DNA of 64,000 bases, taken from positions 27,335,543 through 27,399,542 of the forward strand of contig NC_080671.1 in the NCBI RefSeq assembly GCF_030247195.1, given 5' to 3'. Both the position numbers and the translations under genes were made by a program. Below, piece after piece: positions 47,059 to 57,049 of this stretch. Each line of letters begins with the position of its first letter. Positions within the stretch are counted from its first letter, which is position 1. The notes beneath the pieces are model-generated. The model did not search any database and was not told where the DNA came from. It saw nothing but the letters and a program-made list of their open reading frames with translations. The DNA is from Topomyia yanbarensis (Eukaryota > Arthropoda > Insecta > Diptera > Culicidae).

Positions 47059-47945
47059 TAGGGTGGGACAAAAATTACATTCTAGCTCCGAGCAACTTTT
47101 TAGGTACCATTTGGGTCCTAGAACAACTGTGCAAATTCTTAGCTTGATCTCAGAAACTATTTTTTTGCGCCCGCTGTTTAAAGTTTACATGGGGTTTTGT
47201 ATGGGAAAATGAACTTTCACAAAACAATTCCTCCAGTAGTCGCCCATTGCTTCCTAAAAATAAATCGTTATGTGGCTTTTACAGGAAATTTAACAAAGAA
47301 ACAATGTCTCTAAAACCACGAAACGTTTGAGAAAAAAGTTATTAGATTGAAACCGATTGATGCTCTGACTATTGATAAAATATTATTTTTTTTCTAGCAC
47401 CACTGCTGTTGGTTGTCAAAATTATTTGAAATTTTGTTTTGGTATTCTCCAAATGTGTCTAAATCAATTATCTGTACTGTTTGGCTACTTCACAAGAGGT
47501 TTGAGGGATAAATCGAGGCTTCTTTTGTACATAATTAGAGAAAGTTAAAAATTTTGCGTATAATTTTATCGCCAGCAGCAATGATGCTATGCAAAATGAA
47601 ATTTTCATCGTTCTTCAGGGCATCAATCAGTTTTTTCTTAATAACTTTTTCCACAAGCATCAGATCGTTTGGCAGTCTTCTAGACTTTGTTTCCTTAACA
47701 AATTTCTTATTTAAAATTAGACATTTATTTATTTTAGGAGGTAACGGGCGACTCTTGGACGAATTATTTTGCAAAAGACGATTTCCCCATACGAAATCCC
47801 ATGTAAACTTTAAACAGTGGGCGCAAAACTATAGTTTCACCAATCGAGCTTAAAATTTGCAGTGTTGTTCTGGGAGCTAAATCGGACCCAAAAAGTTACT
47901 CGGAGCAAAATTTTATTTTTTTTCATGTAACCGTGTCCCACTCTA
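47059..47945. mobile_element. hAT-like element with ~200-bp terminal inverted repeats
   Basis: The ends are TAGGGTGGGACA at the left and inverted TAGAGTGGGACA at the right. Inversion continues for about 200 bp with small gaps (shared GCTCCGAG(C/T)AACTTTTT and GTTTAAAGTTTACATGGG). ATAGTCAG, 8 bp, is repeated exactly at 47051-47058 and 47946-47953. An 8-bp duplication is the hAT signature. Inside, a 79-codon lysine-rich frame (47535-47774, minus) shows no transposase residues I can name. At 887 bp it is non-autonomous. It inserted at the edge of the RTE relic. Confidence 0.8.
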
Positions 47946-48021
47946 ATAGTCAGTTCTATAACTAGTCGAAATATAAAACACTATGATCATGAAAACTCTT
48001 TAAACTAGTTTTAACCAAAGG

Positions 48022-48179
48022 CGTTAGTAGAAAGAGTGTGCAGAAAGTGAAGCCAAAAAAACTCTACCTATCGAGCAAAATTAGAATCCAGCTTTGCTGC
48101 AAAGGTTTCAGAGATGGATTCCAGTTGTGCTCGATAGGTAGATTTTTTTGACTTCACTCTTTGCGCAACTGTTCTCTAT
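48022..48179. mobile_element. Hairpin MITE (~60-bp arms)
   Basis: The left arm contains AGTGAAGCCAAAAAAACTCT and ACCTATCGAGCAAAATTAGA. The right arm is its inverted near-copy (TGTGCTCGATAGGTAGATTT and TTTGACTTCACTCTTTGCGC). The loop is about 25 nt. Outside, AAACTAGTTTTAACCAAAGG (48002-48021) and AAACTGTGGTTTTAACGAAG (48180-48199) look like a diverged duplication, longer than a usual target duplication. No coding capacity. Confidence 0.55.
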
Positions 48180-48479
48180 AAACTGTGGTTTTAACGAAGG
48201 TCCAAATTTCTCATCTGTTTGTGACCCTGAAACTCTTCGCCGTCGTGTACGCAAAATTGGGAATATTGACTGAAATGCCGGGGGTAAGACGATAGAATCA
48301 AGTAGATCTAAGAATCCTACAAGCTCTTGATACGGGTGTTGTGTAATTTCATCACCACATTTTTTTATCTACAGTTTGTGATTGGCCTCCAGTGCAGACG
48401 ACGCCAGTTTGCAGTCTTCAATTCTGAAGCGTAGCAGAGCATAGTATGTTAGATATTAATGTATTCATAGGCAACGTAC

Positions 48480-48659
48480 CTTTTTCCTAATTGTACGCAA
48501 TTCGCGTGCACCGTTAAGCCCCTTTATGTCGTCATTGGGTACATCATCGGCCACCTTCTTTCTGTCAAATGAGTCGCTGTCTTTGTATTTAAGTTTTAGT
48601 ACCACTTGATGGAAACCCATCGAAATCGAACACCAGCGAGCATGTTCTCGAGGTCCCAT
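48480..48659 (-). CDS. Possible exon, function unknown
   Basis: An open minus-strand stretch reads YKDSDSFDRKKVADDVPNDD and GLNGARELRTIRKK, then meets a good donor (AAAAAG|GTACGT) at about 48479. The charged composition looks protein-like, unlike its surroundings. The 5' border is uncertain: an AG before TGGTACTAAAAC at about 48605 could be the acceptor, or the frame could start at ATG 48659. I do not recognise a family. Confidence 0.28.
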
Positions 48660-49358
48660 GAGTTATTCTTCAAGATCTGGTCCGACGGTTATGAGAGTAA
48701 GTTTCGATTGGTCTCGTAAACCGCTCGTTGTATGATTGAGCCACAACCGGAAAGGATTCTTAGCGATTAATAGGATCGTAGCACTAAACATCTAATTGCC
48801 CTGTACATTAAGAAATGGTTGCAAAATTAGTCGAAACAGAAGATCAAGTTTCGCTATGGAATGTAGTGCCAAGAATTTACTTTGGCTGGTCGTACGAGAC
48901 ACTGCTCTGTTTCTCTTTTAACAGTTGGTCTGTGCTAAGTCAGACCGGACTAAGTCGTAAAACATAAAAAATGAGCACTGGATAAAGAATATCTTCATCC
49001 ACATTCGACTGTTGTCAGATTTGAAATATTTAACAATAAGCAAGAATTATGGCGAAAATATATTTTCAATTATAATGTAAAGGATACTGCGATTCAAACT
49101 TTGAACGCATTTTTCTCGAAATCAATGAATTGTCACTTAGTTCGGTCTGTCTTAACACCGACCAGTTATGTGTCCGACAGTGTACCCGGATACTTTTTCA
49201 GATTTCAATCTATGAAAATCCATTGTTGTTACCCAAGCCAAAAGTTGATATTTGGTGACATCTTAGAACATCAACAAGCATAGCTTTTGGGAGAATGATG
49301 TTGATGGTGCCGCAAGCAGGGGCTGGATTTTTTACCACGTAACAGGCCGACAGGAGGC
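48660..49358. other. No feature recognised
   Basis: AT-rich, without a supported frame or repeat edge. Confidence 0.4.
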
Positions 49359-49554
49359 TTCTATCACATTCGTCCGAATGGCATTCGCCGGGAAGTCATT
49401 TACCCGAATGACGCGGTGGAATCTCGTGATGAACCAAGCAAAATAATAAGAAATCTTTCGGAAACACCATCAATCGAGGTAAATATATATTAAGATGTTC
49501 CGTTAATAACTCGAATCAATTAAATTAGTAATTATACCATGCATGGTGGAAGTC

Positions 49555-49860
49555 CATTTGGCATAACGTCGTTAGTAAATAGTAGCTCATAAAGGTTATG
49601 TGGCGAAGCTAGTGTGATGCGGTTTTGCCACAATTACCGAGGTCTCGCCTCAGCAAACCTGTATCCATTGGTATCCATTTAAAAATAGGCGTTGATTCCT
49701 TCTTTAAATATGAGCAGTTCTTTGAGTTTGTATACCCCTCGCCATCAAACTGGTGATCCACTCGTTTGCCAGGTTTACTAAAACATAAGGGTTGATCCCT
49801 TCTTTCAAAACAAGAGCAATTTCTTGAATCTAAAACCAAATGCTCTCTACATAATATTGG
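49555..49860. mobile_element. TTTGGCATAA-family fragment
   Basis: Contains one CATTTGGCATAACG and the family's internal phrases: TGGTGATCCACTCGTTTGCC and AGGGTTGATCCCTTCTTTCA. These are shared with 56270-56640. Both ends are worn. Confidence 0.55.
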
Positions 49861-50223
49861 ATTTCGAGACAACTGTGATAAACGTTGCTAAAAGAGTTTT
49901 TTTTCGGTGCAGCCCTTCACGGATGATTCTTCCATCTAAACCAAAGTTTTTTTTCAGAAAACTAAAACAACTTGGTCATCAGACAAAATATTCGGAAGCT
50001 CACCGAATACAACTCATTTACAAAACAAGTTGTTGCCTTTGCATTCTTGCCCCATCAAGGTATTCCAATGGCACTCGAAGAATTGAGGAAAAGTTGTCCA
50101 AGGGTTCTCGACGATTTTTTGGATTACATTAGTAAAAAATGTATTTTCAGTAGAAATGAAGCTAACCAAAAACCACCGCTTCGTGATCAGTTTTCGAAAA
50201 TGTATCGAAAAAGATTCTTAGTA

Positions 50224-50645
50224 CAGTGGGATTCCGTTTTTGGCAACAATATTTTTTTTCAGTTGCCAAAACTGGAACCGTGCCAAAAATGGAACCTTAC
50301 TTTAAAAGGTTTTATTTTCAATTTGTGACATCATGAATGTTACGAGAACATTAATTATATAAGAATATGTGAAATGGAATGAAATAATAGAAAAAAATCT
50401 ACGAATTTAACTTTATTCGCTATGCCCGCCCCCACAAAATATAGTAAATATGACTCCTATGTTCGGAAATAAAGTCAAACGTGATATCCATTATTACACC
50501 AAAATGATAATTGAGCATTTTTCAAATAATTTACTATGGACAAAAATAATGTTGCCAAAAACGGAACTATTTTGTTGCCAAAAATGGAGCATGCCAAAAA
50601 CGGAACGTGCCAAAAACGGAACGTGCCAAAAACGGAATCTTACTG
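50224..50645. mobile_element. TA-flanked element, TIR CAGT(A/G)(A/G)GATTCCG, short copy
   Basis: The left end CAGTGGGATTCCGTTTTTGG and the right end, inverted CAGTAAGATTCCGTTTTTGG, are flanked by TA (50222-50223 and 50646-50647). Just inside the right end the phrase GCCAAAAACGGAACGT is iterated. TA duplication suggests a Tc1/mariner-type MITE. The 422-bp body is non-coding. A larger relative in opposite orientation lies at 59418-60934. Confidence 0.75.
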
Positions 50646-51409
50646 TACCACCAATAATGTTGAAGGCAGGCGGCACAATAAATGGAACGGTTGGTTAAGC
50701 CGTGGAAATCCTACATTCTATGGTGTGTTGAAGCAGTTGCATCTTGAACAGAAAAACCCTAGTACGGATGGTTTACGTACACCATAAGCGGTACCAACAA
50801 CTAAAAAGTCTAAAAAAGCTCATGAAATTACCCAAAACTGGAAACCCTAGTTAAATCATTCAAACCAGGTGATTGGATTAACTATTTGACTGGTATAGCT
50901 TTCGTGTTAATTTCGTCATAGCATTAAATGTAATAAAATTTGTATATCAGCTTAATAAATTAAATTTTTTCGAATGACATTTCGATGTTTTTCGGGTATA
51001 TGATATTCGGGCGAATGTCTTTCGGGTGTTTCGTGGCATTCGGGTTTATGTGACATTCGGGCATATGTCATTCGGGTAAATGGCTTTCGGGCGAATGTGA
51101 TAGAATCCGACACGAGTACCCGGGTACCTACAACATTGAAAAGCTCATAACTTTGGCAATTTCTAACCGATTTGTACACTTTTGGATGTTTTGGGGTCAG
51201 GAACTCATCCACTTATAGACTCGAAAAAATCGATAAATCGGATGAATTCGTTTGGTTGTCGGTAATCCGAATTTCCGGAAGCATGTTACTGAGATACTAT
51301 TTGTGAATTTCAATGGAATACTGGCAAAATCCGTACCAAAAATTCTTGGAATTGCATCAGCAGACTGTATCTCATAAGGGCCATGAGTGGCCATTCCGAA
51401 ATCAAAGTG

Positions 51410-52192
51410 CCATATCGTCGCTGTTGTGCTATCTTATGACAAGCGCCATTTAGCACATTTCGAGAAAAACGATTTTTAAAGTTTGAGATTGAATATCTTA
51501 AATATTATAAATGTTATAAGCAATTCAAAGAAGACAATTGATGCTTCTATCTATGCTGTATTAATATCTCAAATATTGGGAAGATCGATTGACTATGTTG
51601 CGAGTTTTTACTATAAATGTAAACAAAAGTCGCGCTCACACGTGTCATAGGTGTGTATTGATGACAAAATTTGTATGGCGTGTCATAATCGTGCATGGAA
51701 AATTTTCCATAGAAAAAACATCAATTATTAACTTTTATTCATATCTTTGGCTTCATTTGGTCTAGAAACAATCTGTGAGATGCATTTTGAAGGAAATGAG
51801 TCAGGGAATCTAGAAAATATAGTTATATTTGGTTACAGTGCTGCCAGATATACTATATTTCCAGTTTAAAACTTAAACTGCATTTTTCTCACATTTCGTG
51901 AATTTTTGCTTTGAAAAAAAAGATTATGCCATTGTGTTTCCCAGATAGTTTTACACATAAACACATGTTATACATCAGGATAACTTGAGCCAATTCCCAG
52001 ACACAGTCATTTGAAGCAAAATAGTAAAAATTTCTCAGCATGTTTCTCGCTATATTTCAATAACCAAGCGTAATATCAAAATTCTGAAAACGCCATTTTG
52101 TAGAGAATTTTTAGTTTAGTAATGTTGCATATCTAACTCAGTTTACCCCAAAATGGCGTTTGTCATAAGATAGCACAACAGCGACGATATGG
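51410..52192. mobile_element. Inverted-repeat element (CCATATCGTCGCTGTTGTGC ends)
   Basis: The left end CCATATCGTCGCTGTTGTGC continues TATCTTATGACAAGCGCCATTT. The right end inverted gives the same with one change (ACAAACGCCATTT). The inverted repeats are therefore about 42 bp and nearly identical. The 783-bp element has no coding capacity. TCTCATAAGG before and TCTCGTAACG after are similar but not directly adjacent on the left, so the duplication is unresolved. Confidence 0.7.
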
Positions 52193-52414
52193 TCTCGTAA
52201 CGGAAAACGAGACAATTTGAAGAGTTTTGATAACCATATTGCTAGGATATCATTAAAATTTACAAATAATAGCCTAGTACTGCAACATTACTCCGAATTA
52301 CCAAGAACCAGTTTTATTTTTTTTATAAAACGTCACTGGGTTAGCCTAACCCAGTAGTGTAGCCAAGGGTTGTGATTTGAAGTTGCCTTCCATCGAGAAA
52401 GAGACGAACTTACC

Positions 52415-52610
52415 GAAGATGATGTCGATGAATGCCTAGCTTGGCTATTGCATGGCTGATTTTGTCAAAGGCCATGTAAATAGCATCGGTTTGCAATACG
52501 TCGGCGAGTCCATCGAGTACACATGTGAACGAGAGATGATTGATCGTTGTCCATCCTTTAGGCATCAAACCGTGTCATCTGCAGTGTAGTGCTTGCGATT
52601 AAAAAAATGA
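52415..52610 (-). pseudogene. Jockey-like RT fragment
   Basis: The minus strand reads TTINHLSFTCVLDGLADVLQ, then a TDAIYMAFDKISHAIAKLG segment and GIHRHHL. This corresponds to RT boxes preceding and including box A, with part of the YTD(L)xxAFD motif lost. It is related to the RT fragment at 35490-36125. Too short and damaged to function. Confidence 0.65.
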
Positions 52611-52962
52611 GGGTCTGAAACAATCACCTCGAAAAGATTTGATGTGGCACTCAAACACGAGATTCCCCATTTTACGAATCGAAAACATTTACGCCGCTTT
52701 CTCACCAAAAGGTAATTTTTCGGTAGCGAGAGGTAGTCTGAAGCTAGTCGAAGTGGTCAAAAAAAAGAACATTGCAAAGCTGATATCCGGAGATTAAGGA
52801 GGTAACATTCCCTTCCAAAAATGATTAAAATTGTTGTTACACCACGTTTGCACGCTTATTACCCAGTGTGCTGGCGCTGGATATTGGGTAAAGCAAATTT
52901 CAACGTCTCAAAACTTATTTTCGATCCATGATAAAACTTTCTGCTTTCTTTTCCTAATCTCC

Positions 52963-53202
52963 TTAAAGGGTCTTGGTGTATTTGTAAGGAGTTTTCTTCG
53001 ACAATCGTTGCTTTAAAACCGACTTTGTATTTGCTCTTAGTTGTCCTGTTTACTTTTTCATCGCGTTTATGGACTTTTGAATAAGTTTCGTGGTCTGGAT
53101 CTTCCCGGTTATAGCTTTCAAAGTTTAGGTTACTGCAGCTTTCTTGAACACAACTCCTTCGGCTCTGGCAAAACTGGAAATTCTTCGTTGACGCTTAGGC
53201 AT
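52963..53202 (-). pseudogene. Decayed lysine-rich small ORF, unknown
   Basis: Beginning at ATG 53202 the frame reads MPKRQRRISSFARAEGVVFK and stays in one frame for 79 codons to TAA at 52963. Two in-frame TAA codons (codons 26 and 51) sit where lysine AAA would be one base away. Between and after them the text is consistently basic (TLKAITGKIQTTKLIQKS, LKQRLSKKTPYKYTKTL). This suggests a former nuclear or nucleic-acid-binding protein, or one domain of it. I do not recognise the family. Confidence 0.35.
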
Positions 53203-53842
53203 GCCGATTTATTTAAAATTTATGGGTAATTGTCTTCCAGCGCCAACACATCTGACATTATTTTACTGGGAAGATGTAAAGCTCTACACTAAAGGGCACA
53301 TCTATGAATTCTGAACTAGAGAAGGTTGCTTTCTTCCGCTGGATCTTGATTGTTGTAGTAGGAAAAGGCGTATTCCCTTGTTTCTTGCAGATGTGGTACC
53401 ACTACTTGAATGTTCTTCAAGGTTTACTCGTTTGTGTGCGTAAATGGTGCCTCTCCCACAAAGCAATATTCGTTTTTCTTGTTGACTTCGGATAAAAAAG
53501 ATTTAGATTGTGTACTGAAAAGTTCATCTTTTCTATGGCCATATACACTTCCTTCCTTTCCAGTTCTATTTATACCTAAAACGTCCCTGTTTTGAGATCT
53601 CCTTGAATTTCGTGATGTTCGCGGCTACCAGGATCTTTCCTATTGCTATCAACAGACTCCAAGATCGCTACCTCAGACATGAACAAATATACCTGTTTGT
53701 TATTTGTTTTGCTGTTTCCTACTTTGGATATCTATGACTGGGTTTATAAACCAATTTCCGATACGACAAAACGTAAATTCGCCAAAAAAGCTTGTCCTAG
53801 CCAAACTTCTCGTTAAACATACTGACACTAATGATTTTATGG
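53203..53842. other. No feature recognised
   Basis: Plus-strand open frames here are short and lack family features. May be the upstream remains of the basic pseudogene on the minus strand. Confidence 0.35.
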
Positions 53843-53932
53843 TAAGCATACTGCCGCTATACGAATAACTGTCCCATGTGCTATGGGATCCCCTATACAC
53901 ATGGGATAATTATGCGTACAGCGGCTGCATAG
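53843..53932. repeat. Short hairpin (arms ~36 bp)
   Basis: CATACTGCCGCTATACGAAT then AACTGTCCCATGTG is mirrored by CACATGGGATAATTATGCGT then ACAGCGGCTGCATA. The loop is about 18 nt. It probably represents a minimal MITE. No duplication is assigned. Confidence 0.6.
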
Positions 53933-55848
53933 GTACTGTAGCGATTTTTACTCCCACGATCTTTAAGGACTATCAATGGTACATCGGCAGTGTTGTTAAA
54001 ATAAAAGATTTTTGCCATTTAATTCGAACCATTGAACTTTGAACACATATAACTTTGTTCCGAGACGTTCTAGCTCCAGGCTTCCTTCGGCAAAACTGTT
54101 GGGTAAATTCTGAACTATGCTTCCGTTTTATCAGTTGCATTATACTGCAGGAAAAAACAGTGGTCTCTATGATTGAAAATGCAAAAAGTATGTTTTCCTT
54201 TATGAAATCCCATTCAAATTTCATGTGCTATGTCAGACCATAACCAATGGATGATCCCACATGTTGCACAGTTATTTGGGACCCCAAAGGGAACAAAGAA
54301 AACTTTCTGCAAAAAAAAAAACCTATTATTTTACCATACTCTAATATACACACATTTCTATTTAAAAGATGTACGTTATATCGAATTGTACGTTATATCG
54401 AAGCATGCAAAAAACTCACAAAATTGTTGTTCATGGTATTTTATTTTGTAAAATCTTGACAAAGCGTAACTAATTTTCAAACTCTAAGCTACTTAGCAGA
54501 GCGAAACAACTTTTCTTATAAGAAAATTTTGTGGTTCCATGTAATTATTCTTTTTTGCTTGTATGAATTAAATTTTATATCTAAACCAAAATGCAATTAT
54601 CATAGTATTATATTGAAAATATTCTAATTTCTATCCTAATTATTGGTCAATTATTTTTCTGTCTGAGCTCGTAAAATGTTTTTTTTATATTCACACCGTA
54701 TACGCCTCATCAAATAAAAGCAAATTACAAACTTGAACCATTACAATAGACTAACTGACTGATGGAAGAATTTTTGAAAATATTATTCATTCCGTTAATC
54801 GGTTTTCTAAATGCATAAACCGGTCGTAAAATGTGCACAGGTGTCCGTATAACTACGCATATGATCTCTCACTCTTAGGATGTTAGGATACGAAAATAAT
54901 CATTGCTCCTTGTAGCCGGTTTCAGGAGTCTCAGCAATCAGCAGAAATTTTTTGATAAACTTCACTGGATTTCTCATAGGTCGTCAAGGGGACGCCATTT
55001 CATGGGTATGGCAAGCTTTAAAATTAATCATCAGTCCAGGGAACTGAATTCCGCAATGTGCGATATCGGAGTTAAATGTGTCCGCATTACTTTCAATATG
55101 ATTCGCAGATCATATGGTTGATGTAATTTGATCAGTCACATGTTGAAAATGATAAAAAGAATCTATAATTTGAAGAACCTATCTCTGGAGTTTCATGAAC
55201 CAACTGTATCTGATTGTTATTAAGTATGATTGCATTTCACATGTTGGTTTTTGTTGCACAGCATTCCATGGAACTTAAACATTGTAATTCAGCCCAGAGA
55301 ATCAAATTCCGCCGTCCCGAAACCATCTATCAATGGCCACACCAATATTATTAATTCTAGTTTTTCTTGTTTCCAGTTAGAACATACTGATCATGGATTA
55401 TTTATTGAGATAAATGGTTGGTTTTAACTACGATCATACGCAAATAAAATTGGATAAAAACTTCTCGAAACCTTCAATGAAGTAGCCAATTGCTAACATT
55501 CTCAATAGAAGCCCAATTAGTACGTTTTAAGATTGTGTATAACATATTCAATTCTTGAAATATGGAATACAATGAAGAGAAATTTAGACCAGAAAAATAA
55601 ATTTTAAAATATGTACGTTATATCGAGGAAAAATGTACGTTATATCGAGTGGCGCTATATCGAGGGTACGTTATATCGAGGGTACGTTATATCAAAGTTT
55701 ACCTGTAATAGTTCTCGCGTGATCTTTGAAAACAACGTAATCGCAAATGAGAGCTCTTTGTTTACTTTCTCTTTCGTTAATTACTCGGTCGATTTTATGT
55801 TACCTTTGGAACTCTACAAAATTTGCTAGCCAAAAACATTATTTTCGA
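53933..55848. repeat. Unassigned DNA with TGTACGTTATATCGA motifs
   Basis: TGTACGTTATATCGA or close variants occur at about 54370, 54386, 55612, 55633, 55651 (shortened), 55667 and 55683, all in one orientation, in two clusters 1.2 kb apart. This spacing suggests the iterated ends of an element, but the orientation is direct and not inverted. The intervening DNA has no coding signature. Confidence 0.4.
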
Positions 55849-56204
55849 TGGTAGCACGTCGTTTGGCATAAGTTCATTTGGCATAATGTTCATTTGGCAT
55901 AATGGTCGTTTGGCATAATGGTCATTTGTCATAATGGTCGTTTCGCATAATTTAAAAAATACATTGAATTTTCTGTTACTAGGCGTTGACGCCTAATGTG
56001 GCTACGCCTCGTCGCTTTAAACCCGGTGCTGTCCGACATCGCTCCGATCCGGCGGACTTGAACTTGTTGATAGCCCCTATGTTTGAGTAATCCGAGTGGA
56101 TCACAGATTTGCTCGCGAGGGGCCGCCGACGCACCATCGGAACCCGGCGGATCCCGCTTCGGATCCTTGGTCTCAGTTATGCGACGATACCAAGGGTTAA
56201 TTGG

Positions 56205-56720
56205 TATATGGGTACATGGGTACAAATAACTGCTCATATTTGAAAGAAGAATCAACCCTTATGTTTAAGTAAACCGGGCAAACGAGAAAAATCAACACTT
56301 TGCTAGCGAACTTATTAAACATGCAGATTAAAAGAGCTGCTCATGTTTGAAAGAAGGAGCCAACCACTAATTTTGGGCAAAACGGGCAAACGAGTATATC
56401 ACCAGTTTACTTGCGAGGGCCATTTGGTATACAAATTTAAAGAACAGCTCATGACTGAAAGAAGGAATCAACCTTGATGTATATGGATTGATTCCTTCTT
56501 TAAGACATGAGCAATTCTTTGATTTTGTATACCAAATAGCGCTCGCAAATAAACTGGTGAATCACTCGTTTGCTCAAACTTAGGGGTTGATTCCTTCTTT
56601 CAAACATTCTTTGAATCTATATACCAAATAGCCCTTGGCAATATCGCATAACCAAGGGGGCGAGGTGGTCATCGACCCGCCGTTAGAAGCGGCGACCCCT
56701 CACCATAGTTGGAACCTGTG
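56205..56720. repeat. Shuffled internal modules of the TTTGGCATAA family
   Basis: Phrases such as CTCATATTTGAAAGAAGAAT, CTTATGTTTAAGTAAACCGG and GGTTGATTCCTTCTTTCAAA occur four or five times in both orientations. Each repeat carries a GGGCAAACGAG or CACTCGTTTGC core. This looks like rearranged or recombined copies of one internal module. Confidence 0.55.
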
Positions 56721-57049
56721 TACATTTTTCGCGACATGTCAAGCCACCCGTACATTCACGCTCTGCTGAAAATGTCTCATGTCTCAAACAGGTTAGCTTC
56801 CAAGCCTCGATGGTTGGTCTCGTGACATGTCATGGAATTTAAATGCGTCATCGGTCTTGAGACTGGTCATGAGGATAATTTACCTGTCGCGCGTAAGGCG
56901 ATACCAGTCACACAGTTTACGAACCTGTACAAAGATGAACATTTTGTTATGGTTTGCTTGTTTCACCTGTATCTTATTCTTGATCGTTTAAGTACCGTGC
57001 AGTGGCAGATAAACGGAATGGTAGACGCTATATAAATTGAATTATTTTG

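Larger units (their letters stand above)
49359..51105. mobile_element. CATTCGGG foldback-like element with nested insert
   Basis: The left end TTCTATCACATTCG, then TCCGAATGGCATTCGCC and CATTTACCCGAATGAC, pairs with a right end that inverted reads TTCTATCACATTCGCCCGAA, then CATTTACCCGAATGAC. The right arm (50965-51105) iterates CATTCGGG(C/T)-type motifs seven or eight times, separated by TATGT-like spacers. Inside lie a TTTGGCATAA-family fragment (49555-49860) and a TA-flanked element (50224-50645). No target duplication is evident and no transposase is present. Confidence 0.65.
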
